Shown here in pieces: positions 20,260-30,158 of a stretch of 31,813 bases of DNA (positions are counted from its first letter, which is position 1; each line of letters starts with the position of its first letter). Below the pieces are notes generated by a model that was given only the letters and a program-made list of their open reading frames with translations, had not been told where the DNA came from and made no database searches. Made by a program: the position numbers and the translations under genes. The stretch comes from Phanerochaete sordida (lineage: Eukaryota; Basidiomycota; Agaricomycetes; Polyporales; Phanerochaetaceae), in assembly GCA_019973155.2 (NCBI GenBank), contig BPQB01000158.1:1-31813 (forward strand), read 5' to 3'.

Positions 20260-23200
20260 ATGGCTTCCGACGATGGTACAAAGGTCAGGTGTGCTTGCTG
20301 CGGCAAACTTGTATCTCGTAGCACGGAGTGGCGGCACACGAAGTCGCTTCAAGAGCCATCAGCACCACTACTGAAAGCGACCGCGTTGACGTACCGCAAC
20401 CAAATCCGCGCCCTTGCTAATGGGCAGCCGTACATCCACAACGAAGATCTTCCGCTCCTTCCCCTGCCTCCTACTGGCGACCACATACTTGCTGAACCTC
20501 TGCATGCGCCGGAAGAGGCCAACGGGGCTGATGTACATGCTTTCGAGCATGGCGCCGAGCCTGCCGCACAAGGTACTGATAGCGACGGTGAGGCAGAGGT
20601 GAGCCGCGCACGTCTTCACGAGCATTTCTGCTTGCTAATACCTCACTCAGGATGTTGGTGACGCGCTGAGAAGGATGTACGCGCTGCGTGGGCGACCTGC
20701 AACTGTTGAGGACGATGATGAGGATGAGGATGAGGACCCCTTGGGAGGTGATGGGGAAGAGGGCGCAAGGCGGGAGGAGCCGGCTGAAGAGATGGATATG
20801 ATAGACGAGGACGGCCTGGCGGAGTATGAGAGACTCGGCGAGAGGTTCGAGCAAGAGCTGGCGGATATCGGTCAGTATTGCTGCCTCTGCATGACCGCGA
20901 AGTGCTCACGCAGCGTCTGCAGCTCACGAATTGAGCCCCCAAGATCTGCAAATCTTGCGCTCCTTTGCGTACCGCGTTCGCAACAATGTGTCTGACGGCG
21001 ACTTCGAGACGCTCCCACTTGTATTCGACGCCATTCCCGACAACTCTGCTGCCCAAGTCGACTCCCGAGCGGCGTTCCTTTCCGGCTTCGATCCCCGTCT
21101 ATACCACTGCTGCCCGAAGTCTTGCATGTGCTACGTCGGACCCTACGCAGACTTGCAGCAATGCCTGTACTGCGGCACATCGCGTTACAACGGTCAAGGA
21201 CGTCCACGGAAGACGTTCACCTACATACCTTTGATTCCCCGACTTCGTGCGATGTACCGGGACCCGCAGATGGCGAAGAAGCTGGAGTATCGCTCACACT
21301 TTGCGCAGTCGCCGCCAAAGCATCGTGTCCCTGGGCCCGAGTGTGAGCGGCTGCGAAAGGTGTCGGGACGAGGAGTCGCAGGGAGGTGTTACTGTCCAAG
21401 CAAGGTCGAGGACGTTTTTGATGGCCATCACTACCGTGCGCTTTGCGACTCGCCCGTCATCATCAACGATAAGCCACAACCTCACGCTCACTTCTCCCAC
21501 AACCACGACCTTGCACTCGGCCTCTCCACCGATGGCTTCGCTCCATTCAAACGCCGCTCTCAGACGTGCTGGCCACTTATCGTCTACAACTACAACCTGC
21601 CGCCTCAGGAACGCTTCAAGAAGGACAACATTCTCTGCCTCGGCGTCGTTCCCGGACCGCACAAGCCGCAGGACATCGACTCTTTCCTATGGGTTCTCGC
21701 CGAAGAGATGCTGCAGCTCGCGCATGGCACGCCCACCTACCACGCCCTCGACAAGTCCCTCTTCCGCCTCCATGCACATCTCATCCTCGCTGCGGGAGAC
21801 ATCCCTGCGCTTTCCATGGTGCTGCGCATGAAGGGACACAACGGCCGCTGCCCCTGCCGCATGTGCAAGATCCGTGGCGTCCAGATCCCAGACGGCACGA
21901 ACTACACCCACTATGTCCCTCTAGACCGCTCGCGCCACCCCAGCACCGCTGCGAACCCTGCTTTGCGGGCTCGGTACGACCCGCTCGACCTGCCACTTCG
22001 AACACACGACGAGTTTCTTGCGCAAGCTCGCGAGGTCGAACGGGCCGCAACAAATGCAGCAGCGAACGAGCTAGCGAAGGAGTGTGGCATCAAGGGAGTC
22101 CCTGTGCTAAGTTGTCTCAGCTCGCTCTCATTTCCGTTATCATTTCCCTATGATTTTATGCATGAGCTGTGGGAGAATGTCATGCCTAACCTTGTTTCCC
22201 TCTGGGTAGGCGACTACAAGGGTCTCGATGAGGGGCGTGAACCGTACGAGCTACACCGGGACGGCTGGGCGAACATCGGGAAAGCAACCGCAGCAGCGAG
22301 CAACACGATCCCGTCAGCGTTTGGACCGCGGCTGGGCGACATCTCGGATCCCGCGCAGCGCAAGCAGTACACTGCCGACATGTGGTCGTTCTGGACCCTC
22401 CACCTCGCACCCGCGCTGCTGAAGGGCAAATTTCGGCATCAGAAATACTACGACCACTTCCTCGAGCTCGTCCGGTTACTCAACATCTGCCTGCAGTTCG
22501 GGAACACCGCGGACGAGATCTCTCAGCTGCGATCCGGGTTCAGCGACTGGGTTCGGAAATTCGAAACGTACGCGCGCCCTTCCGTGCTTCCCTCACCAGA
22601 ACGCCGCTAATGGTCATCAAGGTACTACTACCAGTACAACCCCGAACGTCTCAGCACCTGCGTCCTCACACTGCACGCGCTGCTGCATGTCGCAGATAGC
22701 ATCGAGCTGAGCGGGCCTGTGTGGACCTACTGGGCATTCCCCATGGAGCGTTACTGCGGCCTCCTCCAGCGGCACATCAAAAACCGCCGGTTCCCGTACA
22801 GCAGTATCGACGTCTACGTGACGAAATCGGCTCGGCTCGCCCAGCTCGGGCTCCTATATCACATCACGGACCTCCTTGCGCTCAAGCGACCACGCAGCTA
22901 CACCGTCCGCGGCCAGTATAGCCTGCCTATCTCGTGTAAGTCCAATTGGGCCGATGATAGCATAAGTCATACTCATCCTTTCTCGCAGATCCCGACGTCG
23001 TGTTCCTGCCGCCGCGACTTCCGCGTGGCGCCGTCGTGGACGCGCAGCTCCTGCGACGCATCGCCGTCCACCTGAATACACGCTTCGGCTGCGGGCTCGT
23101 TCACGCGCGCCGCTTCGCCAATAGTGACGCCGTCGAGCTTTACGGCAAGCTGCGGCAGACGGACGAAGGCGATACGATCAGCGCCGACGCCATGATTCCG

Positions 23201-23658
23201 GCAACCGAAGACCGCCGCGAGGCCACCTGGGTACGGGTAAGTCGTGCCAAATTGCGTGATTGGCGGGAGTTACAGCTCATCTTTCGACGTAGTATGAAGT
23301 CTACGTCGACCGTAATGCCCGTCGTCGACACGCGCGCGAGGAGTACGAGCGCGTCACACACTACGGCCTCCTCGAGCACCTCGTCGTTCTGCACCTACCC
23401 GATCACCCGGCGTTCATGGACTCGACTTCATCTGACCCGCAGCCCAGGACGCTCATGCTTGCCGATATCCATTCGTGCAACGACTTCGACGGTCCGCCGG
23501 GTTTTCGACTGTACCAGAAGATGGGGACGTGGCAGGTGTTCGACGTCTCGTGTGTGCAGTGCGTAGTCGGGCGCGCAAAGCTTCCCACAGTGGGCTGCGC
23601 GACGTGGGCGATTATCGACCGTAGCCCTCAACCTGGTGAACCTGACCGGCAAGATTAG
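20260..23658 (+). CDS. CACTA/Plavaka-like (Tnp2 type) transposase
   Basis: Six exons: 20260-20598, 20651-20870, 20923-22567, 22622-22935, 22989-23236 and 23293-23658; introns 52-56 nt; 1043 aa with no stop or frameshift. The N-terminal CACCGKLVSRSTEWRHTKS is a BED-like zinc finger. An acidic stretch follows, then a Cys cluster (CCPKSCMCYVG...CLYCG, residues about 249-271). The core carries LSTDGFAPF (likely first catalytic Asp, about residue 380), YNLPPQERFK, VVPGPHKPQDIDSFLW, a zinc knuckle CPCRMC (about 496-501) and FMHELWENVMPNLVSLW (about 598-614), all in the order seen in Tnp2/CACTA transposases. The 3' exons contain GPVWTYWAFPMERYCGLLQ, common in fungal Plavaka-type proteins. It should cut and join the element's ends in the nucleus. 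Assignment to the CMC superfamily is firm; the exact family is less so. Confidence 0.9.
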
Positions 23659-23800
23659 CCTGTCGAGGACAGCTGGCGACGACTTCGCGCGAGATTCGCC
23701 ATGTATTGCTAAATTAGGGCGGCTCCATGTAAAATACACCGTTGTCCGTTTTCACCCTGTGTAGCCTGCTTTCCGGGCGAATTTGCAAAAATCGCCGACC

Positions 23801-23837
23801 GGTCGGGCGAAATTCCGGGGTTGTGAACCCTCCAGTG
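23801..23837 (-). repeat. Right terminal inverted repeat of the CACTA-like element
   Basis: Read inward from 23837 it begins CACTGGAGGGTTCACAACCC and goes on to TTTCGCCCGACC, matching the left end imperfectly. It is followed by TGC (23838-23840). Confidence 0.75.
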
Positions 23838-23840
23838 TGC

Positions 23841-24945
23841 GTCTGGACACGCAGCAGAGGAGAGGCGCGAATCTGCGATCTTGGGCATACAGCTCCGTCG
23901 ACACCCGGAGCGACGATCATCCAGGCACCGTTGCACTGGTATTCGCTACGGAGCTCGTGCCACAGGGGCCGCAAGGGCAGGGCTAGTACGTCTCGATAAA
24001 ACTGCAAGGTTAACGTACTGCCGCAGTGCCAAACTCATGCACAGTAAAGCTGAGCTGCCCGACAGAACCTAGCGGAGTTAATGAGTGCACTGAACAGACC
24101 AATGACATTCGAAAGAACTCACCCCCTTCGAACAGCCGCGTGTCAGGGAATGTACGCAGACATAGGCTTCAAGGTAAGCATCCGTGGTGTTCGGTAGAGC
24201 TAGTACGCTTCGGTCACGGCAATCGCAGACTCGCACAGCCCATGTAGGTCGGGTTAAGATCGACTTAGAAGCCGGTGCATCACCGTAGCGTGTTTCTATT
24301 GCGGCTTGGGGTGCCCTCAGCTTGACCCCTCACTCCGATTCAGTAGGGTACTCTTGTGACGATGAAGTTTACTGAGCGTCTTCCCATTGTGCTGCCCAAG
24401 CTAAGGCACTATTGACGGCACCACCAGGCCGAAATTTCCTGCTGATAGCGCAACAGGATCGTTCGCAACCGTCGCAGGATCGGTGAAAGGGACTATTTGT
24501 GTGATTGAGAATAGTAGTCTAGAGGTGGGCCAGTGTGGCACATCGGCCAAGAATCTATTGGGATTAATATTGCGTAAGGTCCCACGAAGATAGAGCGAAT
24601 ATGTCGAGAAAAGGCTCACAAATATACACGCTGTATTCACTCTTCGTCGTCGTGTATGCCTTAATCTCAGGCGGTGAACATGGCGGCCAAGACGAAGAGA
24701 CAACGCGGGCGCCTGCTTCAGCGGAGCGCTGAATTCCCGACTGTTCCCATATTTGGGGAAAGGTCGGGGCACGAGAGGCACGAGACTGGATCGCGAGGCG
24801 CGTTTGCAATTAGCCACCACCCTGCTCTCCTCCCATCTTCACGCGTTTCTTCTTCACCGCGCCCTCGACGTTAACAAGGTGTTACCAAACAGCTCTCAAC
24901 TATAAAAAATCGCGCTAGACCGTCGATTCCGCGTAGCAGTGAGCT
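23841..24945. other. Gene-poor region right of the transposon
   Basis: About 1.1 kb with no supportable gene. Positions 23911-23938 share a 28-nt block with 14979-15006. On the minus strand the two blocks translate to a similar short peptide (CNGAWMIVAP / CNGAWTIVVS), so decayed copies of a gene are possible. The last 50 bases before 24946 hold CTATAAAAAA (24900), a likely TATA box for the next gene. Confidence 0.5.
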
Positions 24946-27900
24946 ATGTCGCCATCGCAAGCATTCGCCTCTATCGCAAACACCTTCTTCCCCACTGAGG
25001 CACGCGTTCTACCCTCGTCATGGTGCCCAGACAAAGACCTGTTAGCTCTCATAACAAATATTGCGGGAAAGGACAGGCTCAGCCTTTGGAAGATGCAGGG
25101 TTCGAAGATATGGGAGGTGGATGTGCATCCTGACGCTACAGAGGGCTCGACGGAGAGCAGGATAGTGGATATCTCATGGAGTCCAGACAGTCAGTCCTTT
25201 CTTACGTTACGACCTGCGGAATTATTGTCTGAACTAAACTCAGTGGTGGCCTCGTAGATCTGCATATAGCTGTGGCTCACCATCCGCCTCTCGTCACCCT
25301 GCATTCAATTCAAGACGGCCGCGAAGAGAGGAAGCTCAGCATACCAAGGATTGTTTCTGAGTCGCCTCCGAAGCTGACACATGTATGGTGGTACAAAGAG
25401 CACCGCCAAGATTCCAAACCTGGGATTCCTGACATCTTCAAACGTCAGAATATTATCGTGAGTCTGCCCGTGCCCGTTCTCGGACTTCCAGCGTGACGAA
25501 GCTGCAGACAGGCTCCGCGCATTCCATCTTGAAGACACAGCCCCTTCTCGACGCACTGCCTGACGAGTCTGACCGTCTCTCGTGCGTGACTTCACTCCTT
25601 GCACCAATGCATGTGTTGACTGCTTTCTCTCGCAGGTCTGCGGACCTCTTTGCGTTCTCCCGCACACGAACGGCGGTAGCCGCTTCAGATTCTCTCCCAG
25701 CGAGCATCTCTTCCTGGCCTACGCTCCCTCCGGAACCCCTGCTAGCATCTATACAGCCCCGAGCATCCGCCTCCAAGAACAACAAACGGCCCGGCGAGGA
25801 GCTCGACGAGGTGGATGACAGCAACGTGAACAGCATCCTCTTCGTCATTGTCGTCTTGCCCAGTGCATTGGGTGCATTGTCCCCTCCGTCATGTCAGCTG
25901 CACGCATGGCTCGACGGCAGCTATCCGCTCGGTGTAATGCCACTCCCGTGCGCCATCGCCTCGCTGCACAAGCTCGACAACGCGACATACCTCGGGCATG
26001 CGGCGCTCGCACCCGCGACGGCGCTGCACCCTTCGCTGATTACGCTACCCGCGTTACTGACACCGGCCCCGAGGCGCGTCGCGCAGACCGCGTCGAGCAC
26101 GCGCGCGCTCGTGTGGTACACGCTCCGCGTCGTGAAGGAACTCCGTGATGCGTGGTTTGGCACATCCGCGAGCCCCGGCGCGCGGGCGGTCGGTCAGGCC
26201 TGGGTGCACGGCCTCGAGCAGCGCCAGCGCACGCAGTTTGGCGGTGAGTGCGACGAGTATATATGCGCTCGACGATTCTGACTCGGGCTTGAACAGTCGA
26301 GGAGCCAAATGCCTTACTGGATCTCACCGCGCTCCTCGCTACTGGGAGAACGAGCGAGAGTGTGAGCGATTACCTCGGGAGCGGCGAACAAATGTCGGAA
26401 CGGGTGTGTGCCGTCCGTTTGCTTAACCGTTCAACTCTGTTGACACGATGCATCATGCTCAGGGGCTGCAAAAATGGGAGAACACTGTTGTGGATGCGCT
26501 GTTCAAATTCCGAGATTACGCGCAGCGACGTGTTGTACCGGCATTCCAGCGCATACATATACTATTACAGGAAGTGCAGGGGTGGGCGCAGCTGTAGGTG
26601 TCTCAAAACGAAGTGTGCTCGCCAACTTTTCGCTGACTATGTGCGCCCTGTACGCAGGCCCCAGTACCGGCATTGCCGAATGAGCCTCGAAGAGGTCAAC
26701 ATTGCATTGGATCTCGCCGCGCGCGGCATCATCTGCGCGACATGGCTCGCGTCGACGGCCCGACTCGAGTTGCGGCGTTTCCGCGAGTTTATGGCCTGGG
26801 TCAAATATGGTGCGCCTCGTCCCATTTCCTCACACCAGGTGCTGACCCAGCGCAGAGAGCAGCCGCGCGACGAACCTGCACAACGACACATACACGCCGC
26901 CACCGCCCAAGCACGACGTGCTTGACGTCGCGGCGTACCTCGAGCGCGGGCTCGTCGCGAGTGCCGTCGACCGCTGGTTCGTCGGGCCTGTGCCGCGCTT
27001 CGCACTCACGCCCGGCTTCGGCGTGACCTTGCGCGACCTGCCCGTGCGTCCGGATCCTGTGCTGGGCTTCCCAGTACCAGAGTCGGTGAAGGAGGAGAAG
27101 AGTGGCGAAGTGCGCGACGCGCCATTGGACGAAAACGCCGGAAAGAAGGCGTGCCTTAGCGATGCGCTCCGGAAGGCGAGGGAGAAGCTTGCAGAGGGGC
27201 GGAATGGGCTCGCGTGGCCTCCGGTACGCTTCTCCTTGCTACACTTGGATTCGTACCAATAACATGTTGCATAATGTGCAGGACACGCTGCCACCAGACC
27301 TGTCATCGCTTGACCGCAATCTCGACGCACTCACCACCGACCTCGCGCAGCGCTGCAGCGCAATTTTCCAGGACGCGAGCGGCGCCGTCCTGCGCGATGC
27401 GGGGCTGGCGCCTGCGCCGCACGCGAAAGAGCAGACGGACGCTGCTCACAGGCCGCAGTGGTTCCGCGAACGGACGCGGCGAGTAGGCGGGGAGGGCACG
27501 AGCCGCCTGCAACAACTCTGGGCAGCGTACGTCCCCGCGACCGACACCGACGTCGGCTACCGTACGTCTGCATTCCCTTCAACGAGACACTCGCTAACAT
27601 ACCCACCGTAGTGTGTCTCTTCAAGACTGCCTACGCCGCGAAGTTTACCCCGACGGTCGCGTGCGCCGTCATGGCGTGCGAGATTGACGGCGGTGGCGCC
27701 CCGGCGCCCGTTGAGCTGCTCGACGCGGCGTACTTCGACGACGATCACATGGTGGCGGCCTTCCGCGCGGACGGCGCCGCAACACTTGCGCTGGTTAGCC
27801 TTGACGTTGAGATGCGTGAGGTCGATGCGCGCGCGGTCGTGACGCGCGAAGGTCTCGTGGACCGTGTTGTGCTCCGCGTGCGGAAGGGCGAGGTGTGTAT

Positions 27901-28135
27901 TCGAGCACACGAGATGGAAAAGGGAGCTAACCATCGCTGACAGATGCCGGCGCCCCCGCTCAAGGTCGAGCAGTCGCGCACTTTGGCAGGGTGTGCGGAG
28001 GGCGTGGTCGCGTTGAGCGTCAATGGCAGGGCCGGGCGCCGCGTGGCGTGCGTGCTCGGCGAAGGTGGTACGACGCTGCAGGTGTTTGACATGGAGGGTG
28101 AAGAGGATGAGGAGGATGAGGAGGAGGAAGAGTGA
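24946..28135 (+). CDS. Anaphase-promoting complex subunit 4
   Basis: Eleven exons: 24946-25189, 25258-25457, 25508-25581, 25636-26243, 26297-26403, 26463-26593, 26658-26809, 26856-27223, 27282-27561, 27612-27892 and 27944-28135; 878 aa. The N-terminus is the APC4 WD40-like domain (SWCPDKDLLALIT, DRLSLWKMQGSKIWEVDV, VDISWSPD). The middle is the APC4 helical domain (GLQKWENTVVDALFKFRDYA, PAFQRIHILLQEVQGWAQL, MSLEEVNIALDLAARGIICA, RFREFMAWVKY). APC4 is a scaffold subunit of the nuclear ubiquitin ligase that drives exit from mitosis. It ends in an acidic tail (EDEEDEEEEE), common in such fungal subunits. The acceptor at 25507 was chosen because it restores ITGSAHSILKTQPLLD; intron 3 (54 nt) is in frame, so it could be missed. 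A stretch at about 25842-25895 reads through without similarity and may be mis-modelled. Confidence 0.88.
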
Positions 28136-28458
28136 GCGAGATTCATAAGGATCCTGCTTTCATCTTTCGATTCAGCGAGGTCCAGCCTTGTCCCACTACC
28201 TGCAACCCTCCTGCACTTTTCTCTGGAACTTAAAAATAATATTGGAATTCCGGGCCGTCTTCATACAACCCGCTCAGTCCGAATCACGTTAAGCCGGGAC
28301 AGGGTCCTACACACCGCAGGGTTCAGCGAGATCGCGCGACGCGTTCCGTATAGGCGCCCATTTATTTCGCGTCTTTGGTTGGGATTCGCTTTTGGATTCG
28401 CTTTAACCCTCTCCTTTACCTCGACCACACGCTACATACGTCAACCTTCCACATCTCA
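28136..28458. other. Intergenic region, APC4 to MYND gene
   Basis: About 320 bases with no gene seen. It should hold the APC4 3' end and the promoter of the MYND protein gene; a CT-rich stretch just before the ATG at 28459 is typical of fungal transcription starts. Confidence 0.5.
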
Positions 28459-29529
28459 ATGGACGCAAGATCACTGGCATCCTGCTTTAGTTGCGGCGCT
28501 ATGGCTGACGAGCTGCCGCAAGGACAGCACATGAAACGCTGTGCGCGTTGCCGGTGAGTGCAAGGCTGGCTATATGCGGTCTGCGGGACAGACCAGGCGA
28601 CATATAGACCGCGTTAGAGGAGGACAATTGGAAGACTGACCCGTTCCGCGCAGGATCACCATCTACTGCGTATGTGCTCCTATCGCCTCGCAAGACCCCT
28701 CAATGCCAGTGTGAAGCTCACTCCAGCACAGTCGGCAGAGTGTCAGCGCGAGCACTGGAAGCTGACGCACAAGAACAGCTGCATTCCGCACCACGGGCTC
28801 ACAGCGCCAGTGGACGCGCTCGACGCGGAGGGCCGACGGCTGAAGGAGCCCGCGCAGGACACCGAGGCGCGCCGTGTGCTCGACTTGGGCAAGCGGTTCA
28901 GCAAGTGGATGGATGCATGGCGTCATGCACTCACGGAATATGCACTGGTGTCGCTCGACCTCGCGAACTATCCCGAGCGGGTAACTACACATTGGTGAGT
29001 TGCTGTATTCTTCACATTCAACTCAGAGTTGCTAAACGGTCGGCGCTGCACCTGGCTAGCACGGCAATATGGACGCATCCGAACCCCAAGCCACATACTG
29101 ACAAGCTGCGCGACTTTATTGTGCGTCTTCCGCTATAGCATGCCTCCATCGCGTGTTGAAACCGTTCCCTCACAGGTCAGCCGTATCGAAATCTACACTC
29201 AAGAGCGTATCGTCGAGATCCTTCCCGACATGACTAAGTTCGTGGGCAAGACTGGGCCCGACGGCCTGCCGCTGATGCCCTTCATCACCGTGCTCGACGA
29301 CCCGGCCGATGCAAGTACGCGCACGCGCGTTCTGCAGTGCAAGGCGGACCCGAACTTCCTCGCCGAGTACATCGGACGCGACAAGGGCTACAGCGCTACC
29401 TGCGCGCAGCTCGCGGAGCACAACCTCCGCGTCGCCGTCGACACGCTGCCACCGCTGTATGCGGGCAACCTCTTCCGCGCGTTCGAGGCCAAGGGGCAAA
29501 TACCGATGCTGCAGCCGAAGAACGAGTAG
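28459..29529 (+). CDS. MYND zinc-finger protein
   Basis: Five exons: 28459-28553, 28654-28669, 28732-28994, 29060-29120 and 29176-29529; 262 aa. The MYND finger is formed across three exons: CFSCG, then CARCR, ITIYC, and SAECQREHWKLTHKNSC, giving the full C-x2-C...C-x2-C...C-x3-C...H-x3-C zinc pattern. Exon 2 is only 16 nt and supplies one of the zinc-binding Cys residues. The fourth exon was placed at 29060 because the donor at 28995 with acceptor TGGCTAG restores TTHCTAIWTHPNPKP; the nearer acceptor creates a stop and a 32-nt intron. MYND domains bind proline-rich partners; the rest of the protein is not recognised. The direct role is unknown. The gene lies 323 bp after APC4 on the same strand. 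Confidence 0.85.
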
Positions 29530-29723
29530 GCGTGGGCGGTGTTGCACGGTCCTGGTGTATCTACAGAGGCGCCGAGTAGCCTGCGGGACGCGTTCAATCG
29601 TTCAGTGCATGCCGTATTTATCGATGCTCTACTTTTATTTTGCTGTGTTCTGCCTTTCGACGGAGCACTTCGGTGTTTGTAGTGTCAGTAGCTCAGGTGG
29701 CTCAGTTCGCCGGACGTTATCAA

Positions 29724-29794
29724 GCATTAATGGGGTAGTGGTAACCTGGGTCGTTGCCATCGACCCGCCGGGGGTTCGATTCCCCCTTAATGCA
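29724..29794 (+). tRNA. tRNA-Gly (GCC)
   Basis: 71 nt. Acceptor stem GCATTAA pairs perfectly with TTAATGC, discriminator A. The anticodon stem GGTCG/CGACC encloses the loop TTGCCAT, anticodon GCC, which reads GGC and GGU. The D arm contains GGTAGTGGTAA and the T arm GGGGG TTCGATT CCCCC with the B-box GGTTCGATTCC. No intron. T runs at 29816-29819 and 29834-29840 can end transcription. Confidence 0.95.
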
Positions 29795-29833
29795 TTATCT
29801 TCACGAAAAATGATATTTTCTTTCTTCACGCAA

Positions 29834-29840
29834 TTTTTTT
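29834..29840 (+). terminator. RNA polymerase III terminator after tRNA-Gly
   Basis: Seven T in a row 40 bp after the tRNA; a weaker TTTT run lies at 29816-29819. Confidence 0.55.
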
Positions 29841-29981
29841 GTCTTCTCCCCAAAGCCACAAATATGCATTGCGACCTGCACCGAACATCATCAAAGGAGG
29901 GGAATCACGAGCAAGATATGCCATGTGCGGTGGAAAGACTTGAGCATGAATTGAACGCTCAACGCCACAACCTGCTTCGGT

Positions 29982-30013
29982 CACCACCACCACCACCACC
30001 ACCACCGCCGCCG
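29982..30013 (+). repeat. CAC/CCG trinucleotide microsatellite
   Basis: About eight CAC units run into three CCG units. It lies outside any recognised gene, between tRNA-Gly and the next reading frame. Confidence 0.9.
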
Positions 30014-30158
30014 ACCTCGTTCTCGCCACAGCGACAGCCACAGCGACAGCCTCTCTACGCTATGCACTTCTAATCTGTATCCTACACGCATCTAAAATCC
30101 ACATTATACTCGCCTAAGCCTCTGACACTCGATCCGACTGAACCCCTATCGACCAACA

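Larger units (their letters stand above)
16897..23837 (+). mobile_element. CACTA/Plavaka-like DNA transposon, two genes
   Basis: Both ends start CACTGG reading inward and share GG-TC/TTC-A-ACC...AATT-CGCCCGA over about 37 nt. The flanks carry the same 3-bp sequence TGC (16894-16896 and 23838-23840), the target-duplication length of CACTA (CMC) elements. At 6.94 kb it holds a Tnp2-like transposase on the plus strand (20260-23658) and a divergent companion gene (19861-18700). The 8-mer CGGGCGAA recurs near both ends (rc 16923-16930; 18378-18385; 18527-18534; 23774-23781; 23804-23811), as do subterminal motifs in plant CACTA elements. The left arm (16897-18699) has no recognised gene and contains internal end-like sequences, so the element may be composite. 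Both genes are open, so it may be, or recently have been, autonomous. Confidence 0.8.

Noticed and set aside
18078..23837. Taking 18078 as the true left end of the transposon
   Set aside because: The tip matches the right end, but similarity stops after 14 nt and the flanking 3 bases (GGA / TGC) do not agree; the end at 16897 is better on both counts. Kept as an open alternative in the findings.
25582..25818. Alternative frame through APC4 intron 3 and exon 4
   Set aside because: It does not join the neighbouring exons and lacks the SWPTLPPEP and DGSYPLG context; the in-frame 54-nt intron explains the region.
29685..29723. A-box-like TAGCTCAGGTGG just before tRNA-Gly, as a second tRNA
   Set aside because: There is no matching B-box or closing acceptor stem before the real tRNA-Gly starts.
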